A stretch of 64,000 nt of DNA from Rhodovibrionaceae bacterium (GCA_028279885.1 JANQMX010000028.1:53573-117572), one strand, 5' to 3'. Positions 54,983 to 63,754 are shown, numbered from the stretch's first letter. Notes: a model not told the origin generated them from the sequence alone. Translations and numbers: made by a program.

Positions 54983-56221
54983 CTACTCGGTGTCGGGGAT
55001 TGCAAGCTCAAATACCCAGTAGTCTTCGTAGCCCGCCCCGTTGGTTGTTGTGGTTCCTGCAATCACAAGCCCACCGTCCACACCACGTGAGAGCGCCAAC
55101 GGCTTGTCCCACTTCGGACCCCCAACAATGCGCTCCCATACGATGTCTCCAAGCGCATCGACAGCGATCAGCCAGGCGTCGGCGCTGCCGGCGCCCTGTG
55201 ACGACGTGGCCGCAGCTACGACTACGCCGCCGGCGGCACGCGGCGTAATCGCCCAAGCGTTGTCCCGCGCCGGCCCGCCGAGCACCCGCTCCCAGCGGAC
55301 CGTGCCTTCCCGGTCCAAGCCGGCAAGCCAGACGTTGTCTTGCAAGCTGTCTGGAATACCCGTGACACCGGCGACCACGAGCCCACCGTCAGGCAGAGCG
55401 GCAACAGCGGTGGCAGCCTCGAAGACGCTGCGGTCAAAGCTGCGACTCCACAGCTCATCACCCGCTTCATCCAGACGTAGCACCCAGAGATCATAGCCGG
55501 CATCGCTACTCCGATAGCCAACCACGGCAAAGCCGCCCTCCGGATGTGGACTGGCGTGAAAGGCCCCATCGTCACCCGGCCCGCCCAGCACCTGCTCCCA
55601 CAGCAGCTGGCCGGCCGCATCGAGCCGCAGGATCCAGGCATCCCGATCGCCAGCGCCCTGCGAGGCGGTAAAACCACTGACCAGAAAACCGCCCTCTGGC
55701 GCGGCGATAACGCTGCGTGCCCGCTCGTTGGCGACGCCGCCCAGAACTCGTTCCCAGAGGAGGTTGCCTCTGGCATCGAGACGAAACAGCCAGAGGTCGC
55801 TCTCCCCGGCGCCTTGCGAGCGGGTATGCCCGGCAACCACAACACCACCATCTCGGCTGGGTGCAGCGGCAAATACTTGATCCGTATCTGGACCACCGAA
55901 GCGGCGCTCCCACAGAGATCGGCCGCGTTGGTCGAGGCGCAACAGCCAAGCATCGAAACTGAGGCCAGGACCTTCTCGGCTATTGCCTGCCAAGAGCCAG
56001 CCGCCGTCAGGAAGCTGCACCAGACCATAGGCGCGGTCTTCTGCTGCACCGCCGAAGGTCCGGCCCCAACGGCAAGGACCTGCCGCAACGGCACAGGCCA
56101 ATACCGTGTCAGAGGACTTTACCAACGGCGGTGTATCCGAGGGCTGGGCTTCGGGAACGGCCAGCGGCAGACTTGCCGTCAGGAGACACATCGCGACGAG
56201 GAACACCTGACAGCGCTGCAC
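54983..56221 (-). CDS. Exported beta-propeller repeat protein (412 aa)
   Basis: The start is taken as GTG 56221, with GGAG seven bases upstream, which gives a signal peptide (CQVFLVAMCLLTASLPLAVP) and avoids overlap with the neighbouring gene. The mature protein is about seven repeats of roughly 50 residues of the form W.R.LGG...D.A.A......GG.VVAG.T.SQGAG..D.WL.RLD..G. This pattern forms beta-propeller blades in extracytoplasmic proteins. No catalytic motif is seen. A role as an envelope binding protein is inferred. Confidence 0.82.
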   Translation of the reverse strand: MQRCQVFLVAMCLLTASLPLAVPEAQPSDTPPLVKSSDTVLACAVAAGPCRWGRTFGGAAEDRAYGLVQLPDGGWLLAGNSREGPGLSFDAWLLRLDQRGRSLWERRFGGPDTDQVFAAAPSRDGGVVVAGHTRSQGAGESDLWLFRLDARGNLLWERVLGGVANERARSVIAAPEGGFLVSGFTASQGAGDRDAWILRLDAAGQLLWEQVLGGPGDDGAFHASPHPEGGFAVVGYRSSDAGYDLWVLRLDEAGDELWSRSFDRSVFEAATAVAALPDGGLVVAGVTGIPDSLQDNVWLAGLDREGTVRWERVLGGPARDNAWAITPRAAGGVVVAAATSSQGAGSADAWLIAVDALGDIVWERIVGGPKWDKPLALSRGVDGGLVIAGTTTTNGAGYEDYWVFELAIPDTE

Positions 56222-56315
56222 GGAAGCTCTCCGGTGCTGACGGGAGGAATGATAACTCAGCTTACCATCTATTGCGGCGTCATTGTGCGCAGCGCGCCCC
56301 GGCAACGCCTCGCGT

Positions 56316-56987
56316 TCAGAACGGCAGAGGCGCATGCAGGATGACGGGCGCCTCGCCGACGGTGGTGGAATCGTCAAGAGCGCGAACCACGAAGTCGGCG
56401 ACGTCTGCGCGGGAGATGAAGCCGTTGCGCCAATCGCGCGGCTCGTTCAGCACCTCATAGCGCCCGGTCCGGGGACCGTTGGTCAGCACCACCGGGCGCA
56501 CGATCGTCCAATCGCGATTGCTGCTGTGGATAAGGCGCTCCTGCACACTCTTGTCCGCATAGGCCCGACCGAGGAAGAACTGGAACGGCATACGCTCGAT
56601 ACGCCGCATGCGCCGGGCGCTGTCGCCGGCGCCGAAGCCGGTGATGCTGACAAGCCGCTTGACCTCGGCCTTTGTCATAGCGGGCAACAATACCCGGGTG
56701 GCCTCCGAGAACAGAGTGACGGGGCGGAAGGTCCTTTCGAGGCTGGGCGTTACCCCGAGGGCCTGGGCCACGGCCGCCACGCCTTCGAGCGCCACGTCGA
56801 TGTCGGCGCGGCTTAGCGCATCGCCGGGCCACTTCTCCAGCCGACTGTGGGATAACCCGATGCCGGCCGCCCCGCGAGCGAAGGCACGGACAACGTACCC
56901 CTCGGCGAGCGCGCGCTCGACCACCTGAAGGCCAATACCGCGGCTGGCGCCAATGACCAGCAAGCGTTTGTCGTGCGGGCGTGTCAT
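56316..56987 (-). CDS. NAD(P)H-binding atypical SDR (223 aa)
   Basis: The N-terminal nucleotide motif is LLVIGASRGIGLQVVERALAEG, followed by FARGA and the STFRP-like VLLPAM region. YADKSVQERLIHSSNRDWTIVRPVVLTNGP is typical of NmrA/atypical-SDR proteins. ATG 56987 is preferred; a GTG directly upstream could be used instead. No strong ribosome-binding site is seen. It probably reduces or senses NAD(P)H; it is a single-gene unit with no obvious partner. Confidence 0.88.
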   Translation of the reverse strand: MTRPHDKRLLVIGASRGIGLQVVERALAEGYVVRAFARGAAGIGLSHSRLEKWPGDALSRADIDVALEGVAAVAQALGVTPSLERTFRPVTLFSEATRVLLPAMTKAEVKRLVSITGFGAGDSARRMRRIERMPFQFFLGRAYADKSVQERLIHSSNRDWTIVRPVVLTNGPRTGRYEVLNEPRDWRNGFISRADVADFVVRALDDSTTVGEAPVILHAPLPF

Positions 56988-57302
56988 CACGTTGATACCG
57001 AGTTACTGAAAAGAACTTGCGGCTGGTGGCAGCTACGTGCAAGCGGTGAAGGCGGATCAGCTCTCGTGGTCCGGTCCGAGAAGCTTCGGAAGACCTTGAG
57101 TGCAGCGCCGCACTTGCGCTCTCCCTGCCTGGAAATCAGTTACGATCACAACATCTGGGTCTCGTACATTCGTCTAGATGGGCCGCCAAAAGCTTGCCGA
57201 TGCGCAGCTTTTCTGGAACGACAATGATATCAGCACGCACAGACTGGATACCAACGGCAGGCTGCAAACGACGGGAATGGGGTAGCCGGGGGAGAAGCAG
57301 AC
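56988..57302. other. Divergent intergenic region, SDR / ECF sigma factor
   Basis: These 315 bases should carry the promoters of the SDR gene and of the sigma factor operon. ECF operons usually autoregulate, but no sequence here matches a known ECF consensus well enough to name. GGAAC at 57212 and TGATAT at 57224 are the nearest candidates for a -35 element. No small gene was seen. Confidence 0.35.
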
Positions 57303-57851
57303 GTGGACAACACGGAACTCTGCGCACTCATGGAAGCGGTCGCCGAGCGGCAGGACAAGGAGGCGTTCGCCGCGCTCTTTCGACGGCTGGCACCGCGTCT
57401 CAAAGCCTATGCCTTGCGTGGCGGCTGCTCCGAGGCAGAAGCCGAAGAGCTGGTGCAGGAAACCATGCTCACGGTCTGGCAGCGGGCCAGCTCCTTCAAC
57501 TCACGCATGGCGCGGGTATCGACCTGGGTCTTCACCATTGTCCGCAACAAGCGCATCGACCTGAAAAGGCGACGTACACATCCCGTTGCAGAAATTGAAG
57601 AGGCAGTCGAGCTGCCGGCTGAAACTGTAGATCCAGTCGAGTCGCTGGACGCCGCCAGCGCGTCGGAGGCTATTCGTGAGGCCCTCAAGGCCTTGCCGCA
57701 GGAACAGCTGCTGGTGCTGCAGAAGGCATACTTCGAAGACAAGAGCTATCCAGCGTTGGCCGAGGAGCTCGGCATACCCTTGGGCACGGTGAAATCCCGT
57801 ATTCGACTGGGGCTGCAGCGGCTGCGGGTTCCTCTCGAAATCTTCGCATGA
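57303..57851 (+). CDS. rpoE: ECF sigma factor, RpoE (ChrR-associated group) (182 aa)
   Basis: GTG at 57303 lies behind GGAGAAG. Region 2 (AFAALFRRLAPRLKAYALRGGCSEAEAEELVQETMLTVWQRA; ARVSTWVFTIVRNKRIDLKRR) and region 4 (ALPQEQLLVLQKAYFEDKSYPALAEELGIPLGTVKSRIRLGLQRLR) are complete. Length matches the Rhodobacter RpoE that drives the singlet-oxygen response. The chrR-type gene overlaps its end by four bases, so sigma and anti-sigma are made together. The target promoters cannot be defined from this window. Confidence 0.94.
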   Translation: MDNTELCALMEAVAERQDKEAFAALFRRLAPRLKAYALRGGCSEAEAEELVQETMLTVWQRASSFNSRMARVSTWVFTIVRNKRIDLKRRRTHPVAEIEEAVELPAETVDPVESLDAASASEAIREALKALPQEQLLVLQKAYFEDKSYPALAEELGIPLGTVKSRIRLGLQRLRVPLEIFA

Positions 57852-58510
57852 TCACCAGCCACCCACCACCCGAGCTGCTGCTAGAGCATGCGAGCGGACG
57901 CCTTGCGCCAGCGGTGGCGCTGGTCATCGCAACCCATCTGGAGTTCTGCCAGACTTGCCAAACCTCTGCCGCCGAGATGGAGATACTTGGCGGTTTGCTC
58001 TTGGAGTCCCAGCCACCGGCCGATGTCTCGGACGGACTGCTCGCCTCCACGCTGGCCAAGCTGGACAGGCAGGAAGCAATCCAGCGACAGCAAGCAGCGC
58101 CGGTTCACAAAGGAACCATCCCTAGGCATGTGGCGCCACGAACACTGACTCCTCTCGTTGGGCGTGCCTACGAGCATCTGACCTGGAACCGCGTTGTCGA
58201 CGGTGTTGAAGAAGCGCGCCTGCCGCTTGCCGACCGCGGGCATCGCGTTACCCTGCTGCGGGCACGACGGGGCAGCCGGTTCCCCTTTCACGACCACGCT
58301 GGCAACGAATACCTGGCAGTGTTGGAAGGCGGCTTCTGCTGCAGCGACCGGCCCTTCGTGAAGGGCGACTTTGCCTCCTGCGGGCCCTCCGAAAGCCATG
58401 GGCTGACCATGGACACCCACGACGAGTGTCTCTGCCTCCTCGTGCTCGACGGCCCTCTTCTCTTCCCAGCGGCGGAAGACGCGGCCCTCAACGCAGTCTT
58501 TCGTCTGTAA
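57848..58510 (+). CDS. chrR: ChrR-type zinc anti-sigma factor with cupin domain (220 aa)
   Basis: The N-terminal anti-sigma domain keeps His5, His30, Cys34 and Cys37 (ATHLEFCQTC), matching the zinc ligands of Rhodobacter ChrR. The C-terminal cupin domain has the metal set His148, His150, Glu154 (HDHAGNE) and His184 (SESHGL), the residues needed for singlet-oxygen response in ChrR. It sequesters the sigma factor until the signal triggers its release. The start ATG overlaps the sigma gene stop. This is one of the better-supported functional calls in the window. Confidence 0.94.
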   Translation: MITSHPPPELLLEHASGRLAPAVALVIATHLEFCQTCQTSAAEMEILGGLLLESQPPADVSDGLLASTLAKLDRQEAIQRQQAAPVHKGTIPRHVAPRTLTPLVGRAYEHLTWNRVVDGVEEARLPLADRGHRVTLLRARRGSRFPFHDHAGNEYLAVLEGGFCCSDRPFVKGDFASCGPSESHGLTMDTHDECLCLLVLDGPLLFPAAEDAALNAVFRL

Positions 58511-58545
58511 GCGCCGCAAAGCGCGAGCGGCCAAAAGGCGCTAAA

Positions 58546-58569
58546 AATCTATTGCCTCAGCAATAGATT
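58546..58569. promoter_or_regulatory. Toxin-antitoxin operator palindrome
   Basis: AATCTATTGC-CTCA-GCAATAGATT is a perfect 10-bp inverted repeat just before the antitoxin gene, followed by an AT-rich TATACCATATAT stretch suitable for a -10 element. It fits autoregulation by the Xre-type antitoxin or its complex with the toxin. Confidence 0.7.
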
Positions 58570-58601
58570 ATACCATATATTTCATGAGAAAGGATATCTC
58601 G

Positions 58602-58982
58602 ATGCCGATGACAGCTCAGGCTCAAACCCAGTCGCGCGAGGCCGAAGTGGTCACCAAGGCCGCCGTCCGCGTGGCTGAGCGGCTCGACCTTTCCAACAAG
58701 GTCTTGGCCAAGGTGCTTGGCCTCTCGGAAGCCAGCGCCTCGCGCATGCGCCACGGCAGCTACAGCCTGCAGCCGGGGCAAAAATCCTTCGAGTTGGCAG
58801 TGCTCTTCATCCGGCTCTATCGCTCGCTCGATGCCATCGTCGGCGGTGACGACGGCGTTGCTCGCGCTTGGCTGCGAAACAGGAACACGGTACTCGACGC
58901 CGAGCCAATCAAGCGGATGCAGAGCATCGCGGGCCTACTCAATGTCATCGACTACCTGGACGCCCGACGCGCTCTCGTCTAG
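58602..58982 (+). CDS. Xre/MbcA/ParS-type antitoxin (126 aa)
   Basis: The start ATG 58602 (MPMTAQAQTQSREAEVVTKA) is preferred because AAAGGA (58589-58594) lies 7 bases ahead; an ATG at 58584 would put that site inside the gene. The N-terminal helix-turn-helix (LSNKVLAKVLGLSEASASRMRHG) and C-terminal toxin-binding domain (ELAVLFIRLYRSLDAIVGGDDGVARAWLRNRN) match the antitoxins of RES toxins. It neutralises the downstream RES toxin and binds the upstream palindrome. Confidence 0.9.
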   Translation: MPMTAQAQTQSREAEVVTKAAVRVAERLDLSNKVLAKVLGLSEASASRMRHGSYSLQPGQKSFELAVLFIRLYRSLDAIVGGDDGVARAWLRNRNTVLDAEPIKRMQSIAGLLNVIDYLDARRALV

Positions 58983-59709
58983 CGCGGGCAGTCTAGAGGG
59001 CGACTGCTGGCGTTTCGTCGAAGCGCAGCATCGCGTTTCGACCTTAAAGCTGGTCGACGATCTAGCGGAGCAGGCGCTGCTGGAAGATCTGATCGAGACG
59101 GCCAAGCCGCCGGTTCCCGAGGACTGCCAGCACCTGCACTATCTGCTCGCGACCCCTTTTCGCTACGGCGCGCCCTACCCCTTCGGCTCCCGCTTTCGCC
59201 GCGCCGGTTTCACCGACGGCGTCTATTACGCCTCCGAGCATATCGAGACTGCGGCCGCAGAGCTGGCCTTCCATCGCCTGCTTTTCTTCGCCGAGTCACC
59301 GGACACGCCTTGGCCCGCCAACCCCGGCGAGTACACGGCTTTCGCGGTGGGCTACGCCACGACGCACGGTCTCGACCTCACGCGCCCGCCGCTGGACCGC
59401 GACAAGAGACTTTGGAAACAGAATGACAGCTATGAGGCTTGCCAGAGCTTGGCCGAAACCGCGCGGACGGCAGACATCGCAGTCCTGCGCTACAAGTCGG
59501 TGCGCGATCCCAGAGCCGACACCAATCTCGCACTGCTCACTTGCGGCGCCTTCACGGACAAACAGCCCAAAGAGCCCCAGACTTGGCGCATCTACCTTCG
59601 CGCCAGTGGCATCCAGGCTCTCTGCAACTTTCCTCGCCAAGCCCTCGCCTTCGACCGAGAGACCTTCGCCCCCGACCGCCGCATCGCCACGATGGTCTGG
59701 GAGCGATAG
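58942..59709 (+). CDS. RES-domain toxin (255 aa)
   Basis: Toxins of this family degrade NAD+. The start ATG 58942 overlaps the antitoxin's end by 41 bases and begins close to the family start (CWRFVEAQHR); upstream frames are shadows of the antitoxin. The conserved Arg (GSRFRRAGF, R84) and Glu (ETAAAELAFHR, E107) of the RES motif are present, with the GVYYASEH and YTAFAVGYATTHGLDLT stretches between. It is a little longer than usual. No frameshift is seen, so the module looks intact and active. Confidence 0.9.
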   Translation: MSSTTWTPDALSSSAGSLEGDCWRFVEAQHRVSTLKLVDDLAEQALLEDLIETAKPPVPEDCQHLHYLLATPFRYGAPYPFGSRFRRAGFTDGVYYASEHIETAAAELAFHRLLFFAESPDTPWPANPGEYTAFAVGYATTHGLDLTRPPLDRDKRLWKQNDSYEACQSLAETARTADIAVLRYKSVRDPRADTNLALLTCGAFTDKQPKEPQTWRIYLRASGIQALCNFPRQALAFDRETFAPDRRIATMVWER

Positions 59710-59771
59710 AAGGCGGCCTTCGAACGGGCAATGCCGTCAGAAGACCGCCTTAATTACTGTCGGCTAGTACT

Positions 59772-61205
59772 TTAACGCGCGCGTCTGCGGGCGTGGCCAC
59801 GTCCGGCGATGTACAGTCCGGCGAGGCCAAGGGCAAAGAGGGCGAAACTGCCGGGCACGGGCAGAAGTTGCGGACCCGGATCTGCGGCAAGCTCCGTGCC
59901 GGGGAGTTGCCCGGATCCGCCACCGCCGGAGCCACCGCCACCACCACCGCCGGAGCCACCTCCACCGAAGCCGCCGCCACCACCGGAGCCACCGCCGCCG
60001 GAGCCGCCTCCACCGAAGCCGCCGCCACCACCGGAGCCACCGCCGCCGGAGCCACCGCCACCGGCTAAGCCGCCGCCGCCACCGGAACCGCCGCCACCGG
60101 AGCCACCGCCGCCGGAGCCGCCGCCACCGGAGCCACCGCCGCCTGGCGGGAGCATGCTGTCGGGCGGGCTGCTGGGATCGAGCGGGGGATCGTCATCGCC
60201 GAAGAGCGGCGGCACGTCGACCGGCCCCGTGCCAGGAATCCCACCAGGGTCTGTGAAGCTTTCCGGTCCAGGCCAATCATCGCCGGCAGCCGGCTCAACG
60301 GCGAGCGCAAGCGGCCCGCCGGCGAATTCGCTGTCACCCTCAGAGCCGCCACCAGAGCCAACACCGCCCAGGCCACCACCGGCGCCACCGGCGCCTGAGC
60401 CGCCACCGAAACCTCCGCCACGCTGGGTCTGCGGTGTGAAGGTGACAAGCTGGGCGGTCGGCTCGTCCGAGCCGAACGCGGCGCCCTTGCCGTCGATGGC
60501 CAAACCCTTGACCCCTTCGAAGCCGAGCGGCCTGACGGCATGCCCTGCCCCGCTCTGGCTGTCGATCGCAATGAGCTGACGGCTGGCGAAGTCGACCCCG
60601 TAGAGGCGGCCGTCCGGGGCGAAGGCGAGGTCCTCAACGGCCGCGAAGCCGATTGGCCCAACCGCACGCCCCGATCCGCTCTCGCGATCGATCGTAATGA
60701 GTTGGCCACCGGCAACGTCGACGCCGAAGAGGCGACCGTCCGGAGAGGCAGCCAGTCCAGCTACGCGCTCAAAGCCGAGCGGCCCGACGGCGCGCCCTGC
60801 CCCGCTGTCGCGATCGATCACGACGAGCTGGCCACGCTGGCTATCTGCCCCGAAGAGGGTTCCGTCGGGCGCGAAGGCAAGCCCTCTCACATTCCCGGAA
60901 TCGAGCTGCCCAATCACACGCCCGGCGCCGCTTGCCGTATCGATGACGATGAGCTGCCGGTTGCCGGAGTCGATGCCGAAGAGCGTGCCGCCGGAATCGA
61001 AGGCAAGGCCCCGAACATCCTCGAAACCGAGCGGCCCGACGGCGTTGCCGCTTGGCGCTTTTTTGACGACGGGGGCGCTGACCGGACCCTCTGGGAGGGT
61101 GGCGACCGGTGTCGCTGCCGCCCCGGCAACGCCCAGCGCCAGAGCGACTGGCGCACCGATGATGGCTTTGTAGAACAGTGCAAACCCAGACATTGCTTTA
61201 GTCAT
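59772..61205 (-). CDS. Exported Gly4Ser-rich protein with PEP-CTERM-like sorting signal (477 aa)
   Basis: The signal peptide (FYKAIIGAPVALALGVAGAA) is followed by five beta-strand repeats of about 43 residues (V.GLAF.P.G.LFG.D...GQL..ID..SG.GRAVGPLGF), a small propeller-like unit. Then comes a long run of GGGGS units from about residue 352 to 430. The end PVPGSFALFALGLAGLYIAG with a terminal Arg-rich cluster resembles a PEP-CTERM sorting signal, which exosortase cleaves in exopolysaccharide producers. No exosortase gene is in the window. ATG 61205 or 61193 are both possible. Confidence 0.75.
   Translation of the reverse strand: MTKAMSGFALFYKAIIGAPVALALGVAGAAATPVATLPEGPVSAPVVKKAPSGNAVGPLGFEDVRGLAFDSGGTLFGIDSGNRQLIVIDTASGAGRVIGQLDSGNVRGLAFAPDGTLFGADSQRGQLVVIDRDSGAGRAVGPLGFERVAGLAASPDGRLFGVDVAGGQLITIDRESGSGRAVGPIGFAAVEDLAFAPDGRLYGVDFASRQLIAIDSQSGAGHAVRPLGFEGVKGLAIDGKGAAFGSDEPTAQLVTFTPQTQRGGGFGGGSGAGGAGGGLGGVGSGGGSEGDSEFAGGPLALAVEPAAGDDWPGPESFTDPGGIPGTGPVDVPPLFGDDDPPLDPSSPPDSMLPPGGGGSGGGGSGGGGSGGGGSGGGGGLAGGGGSGGGGSGGGGGFGGGGSGGGGSGGGGGFGGGGSGGGGGGGSGGGGSGQLPGTELAADPGPQLLPVPGSFALFALGLAGLYIAGRGHARRRAR
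59915..60152. repeat. GCC/ACC-rich tandem repeat encoding (Gly4Ser)n
   Basis: This low-complexity block is built from variants of GGAGCCACCGCC and a longer unit of about 48 bases that occurs twice. On the minus strand it encodes repeats of GGGGS and GGGGF. It is prone to replication slippage, so repeat number may vary between strains and sequencing could collapse it. Confidence 0.8.
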
Positions 61206-61674
61206 CCCCTACACCCCAAGACAAAGAAACAAGGCCAGGCTGTCGCCGCCCGCACTACGGGCTGCAAGTGCTATCGCCAAAGGCGACAAACGAACCATCG
61301 ATCATTGGTTAATCGGCGCCACGTATTCGCCGAGTCACCCCATCTACCACCTAGCCATCCTGGCAAGTGCGCTTAACCAAAACCCCATCTAAGGCGCACG
61401 ACCAGAATGGTTCAACATACCACTTTACACGGTATGCTTCAATAGTGTCGGCAATTACAGTTAACATCGGCCGCACGCATGGAGAATTAACCAACGCAAG
61501 CGGCCCCCGACGCGACGGCGAGTGGATACATCGATACTGGACATGGCAGCGGTGGCCTTTCAATCATCGCTTGGTGGCAAGCCGAACTATGGCCCACGGC
61601 CCAGGCCCTAAAGCCCACGACCGTTCGGGCTGTGGTCAGGGCGCCAAGGAGGTCTATAGGGAAAGGACGCGTGA
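61206..61674. other. Intergenic region upstream of PEP-CTERM and M81 genes
   Basis: These 469 bases are less GC-rich than the neighbouring genes and lie between divergent genes. A weak dyad CATACC-N9-GGTATG occurs near 61416-61436. No sigma-54 type site or convincing short gene was seen. It probably holds both promoters. Confidence 0.4.
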
Positions 61675-63150
61675 ATGACCCGTATCGCGATCGCCGGGTT
61701 TCAGCATGAAACCAATACCTTCGGGGCGACGAAAGCGGGCTTCGCGGAGTTCGTCGAAGCCGATGCCTGGCCCGGCTTGCTGGAGGGTGAGGCCGTCATC
61801 ACCGGCACGACAGAGCACAACCTACCTATGGCCGGCTTCATCGAGGCTACGCATATGGACCCATCCATTGAGTTGGTGCCACTGCTCTGGTGCGCGGCCG
61901 AGCCGTCCTCTTACGTGACCGACGACGCCTTCGACCGCATCGCCGACATGATTCTGGCGGGGCTCGCCGAGGCTTGCCCGCTCGACGGGCTCTACCTTGA
62001 CCTGCACGGCGCCATGGTTACCGAAAGCCACGAAGACGGCGAGGGCGAACTGCTTAGGCGTATCCGGCAAGCGGTCGGCCCGAACCTCCCTATCGCTGTC
62101 AGCTTGGACTTCCACGCCAATGTCACCAGCGACATGGTCAAGCAAGCCTCGGCCCTCACGATCTTCCGCACCTACCCCCACATCGACATGGCTGCGACAG
62201 GCGCACGAGCCTTCACCCTTTTGCGACGGCTACTATCCGGCGGGGCACTTCATACGGCCTTCCGCCAGGCATCTTTCCTCGTACCACTCACGGCGCAGTA
62301 CACCGGTGCCGAGCCCTGTGCCGGTCTCTACGGTTTGCTGAAAGCGCCGCTCGCCGGGGTGATCTCGGCAGATATTGCCATGGGCTTCCCGGCCGCCGAC
62401 ATCTTCGACGCCGGCCCCTCCATCGTTGCCTACGGTGAAAACCGCACCGAGGCGGAGGCGGAGGCCGACCGCCTGCTGGCCGCGCTCGAAGCCGTTGAGA
62501 CCGCCTTCGATCCGCAACTCCTGCCCGCTCGGGACGCGGTGCGGGAGGCCATGGCTTTCAATGGCGGGAAACCCGTGGTGTTGGCAGACGTGCAGGACAA
62601 CCCCGGCGCCGGCGCGACAGCCGACACCACCGGGTTGCTCGCTGCTCTGGTCAATGAGCGCGCGCAGGGCGCGCTGCTGGGCTTGCTCGACGACCCCGAG
62701 ACGGCTGCCAAAGCCCATGCCGTTGGCCTCGGCGGAGAGTTCGAAGCAGCGCTAGGCGGCAAGGCGGGGTTACCCGGGCAGCCCCCTTACGTCGGGCGCT
62801 TCCGGGTCGAGGCGCTGAGTGACGGCCGCTTCCCCTTCACTGGGGAGATGTACCACGGGAGCGTTGCAGAGATTGGGCCAACCGCCCTCTTGCGGGTCGT
62901 CAACGGCGGAGCCGACGTCCGCGTTGCCGTCGGCTCAAAACGCTGCCAGTGCCTCGACCAGGCGGTCTTTAGCCATTTGGGTATCGACCCTGCCGCGCAA
63001 CGCATCCTGGCGGTCAAAAGCACGGTGCACTTCCGCGCTGACTTCGAGCCCATTGCCGGACGCGTCCTCTATGCCGAAGCCCCCGGCGCCAATCCCTGCC
63101 GCCTGGAGACAGTGGACTACCAGCGCCTTCGGCCCGGGATGCGTTTTTAG
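61675..63150 (+). CDS. M81 family metallopeptidase, MlrC-like (491 aa)
   Basis: This belongs to the microcystinase C family. ATG 61675 follows AAAGGA. The N-terminal FQHETNTFG (His11-Glu12), LDLHGAMV and SLDFHANV stretches supply the conserved metal ligands. The C-terminal PVVLADVQDNPGAGATADTTGLL region is also diagnostic. In microcystin degraders MlrC cleaves linearised peptide; here the mlrA/mlrB/mlrD genes are absent, so the substrate is another small peptide or amide. It is a single-gene unit. Confidence 0.93.
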   Translation: MTRIAIAGFQHETNTFGATKAGFAEFVEADAWPGLLEGEAVITGTTEHNLPMAGFIEATHMDPSIELVPLLWCAAEPSSYVTDDAFDRIADMILAGLAEACPLDGLYLDLHGAMVTESHEDGEGELLRRIRQAVGPNLPIAVSLDFHANVTSDMVKQASALTIFRTYPHIDMAATGARAFTLLRRLLSGGALHTAFRQASFLVPLTAQYTGAEPCAGLYGLLKAPLAGVISADIAMGFPAADIFDAGPSIVAYGENRTEAEAEADRLLAALEAVETAFDPQLLPARDAVREAMAFNGGKPVVLADVQDNPGAGATADTTGLLAALVNERAQGALLGLLDDPETAAKAHAVGLGGEFEAALGGKAGLPGQPPYVGRFRVEALSDGRFPFTGEMYHGSVAEIGPTALLRVVNGGADVRVAVGSKRCQCLDQAVFSHLGIDPAAQRILAVKSTVHFRADFEPIAGRVLYAEAPGANPCRLETVDYQRLRPGMRF

Positions 63151-63208
63151 TGCGGTTCCCGCCCTGCTACGCACCTCGCTTCGCATAAAGCACTCGAACC
63201 TTTCAGTT

Positions 63209-63754
63209 CTATTCGGCCGCTCCGGCTCCAATGGCTTCCGGCTGCGCATCCCTCTCCGCCGCGTCGATGCGGACCAAAGCTCTCACTTCGACCTGTCCTT
63301 GCGGCACGGTCCGAATGCCAAAAAAAGCATCTTGCTTCTCAAAACAAAACGCTTCGCCGGGATGATGAGATAACTCGCGCCGCGGGATATGGAACAGCGT
63401 GACTCTGCCTTCGCCGTGCAGCACCACGATCGGCCAGATCCCTTCGCGGAGATGGTTCTCGTACTCGATCTCTCTCCAGCGAAGGCCGCTGCCCTGCAGC
63501 AGCTCGGGCATAACGCGATTGGGGTCGTCGTACTCCAGCAAGGCGCAGCCTATCACCCAACCCTGTCCGACGATTTGAGAAAGATCGAAGACCTCCTGCT
63601 CCGCGCCAAGCTCAAGAAGGCGGCGGGCCATCTCCTTGTCTTCCTCCGGGAGGAAGGCCCCCCGATCCTTCAAGTGATACTCAAAAAAGAAGAACACGAT
63701 CAGCCCAAGACAGACCGCCAGCCCCGCTCCGACGAGCCGCATAAAAACCTTCAT
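63209..63754 (-). CDS. Membrane-anchored hypothetical protein (181 aa)
   Basis: ATG 63754 (MKVFMRLVGAGLAVCLGLIVFFFFEY) has AAGG upstream and starts a single N-terminal membrane helix. The rest is a soluble, mixed charged domain (YHLKDRGAFLPEEDKEMARRL; WREIEYENHLREGIWPIVVL). No family is recognised. The IS630 end lies about 160 bases upstream of its start, so its native promoter may have been altered by the insertion. Confidence 0.6.
   Translation of the reverse strand: MKVFMRLVGAGLAVCLGLIVFFFFEYHLKDRGAFLPEEDKEMARRLLELGAEQEVFDLSQIVGQGWVIGCALLEYDDPNRVMPELLQGSGLRWREIEYENHLREGIWPIVVLHGEGRVTLFHIPRRELSHHPGEAFCFEKQDAFFGIRTVPQGQVEVRALVRIDAAERDAQPEAIGAGAAE

Noticed and set aside
54983..56377. Longer version of the beta-propeller gene starting at 56377
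   Set aside because: That start would overlap the neighbouring SDR gene and bury the signal peptide; GTG 56221 has GGAG at good spacing.
61360..61390. Sigma-54 promoter (TGGCAAGTGCGCTT) ahead of the PEP-CTERM/M81 genes
   Set aside because: The GG and GC elements are not ten bases apart, so the site does not meet the -24/-12 spacing rule.
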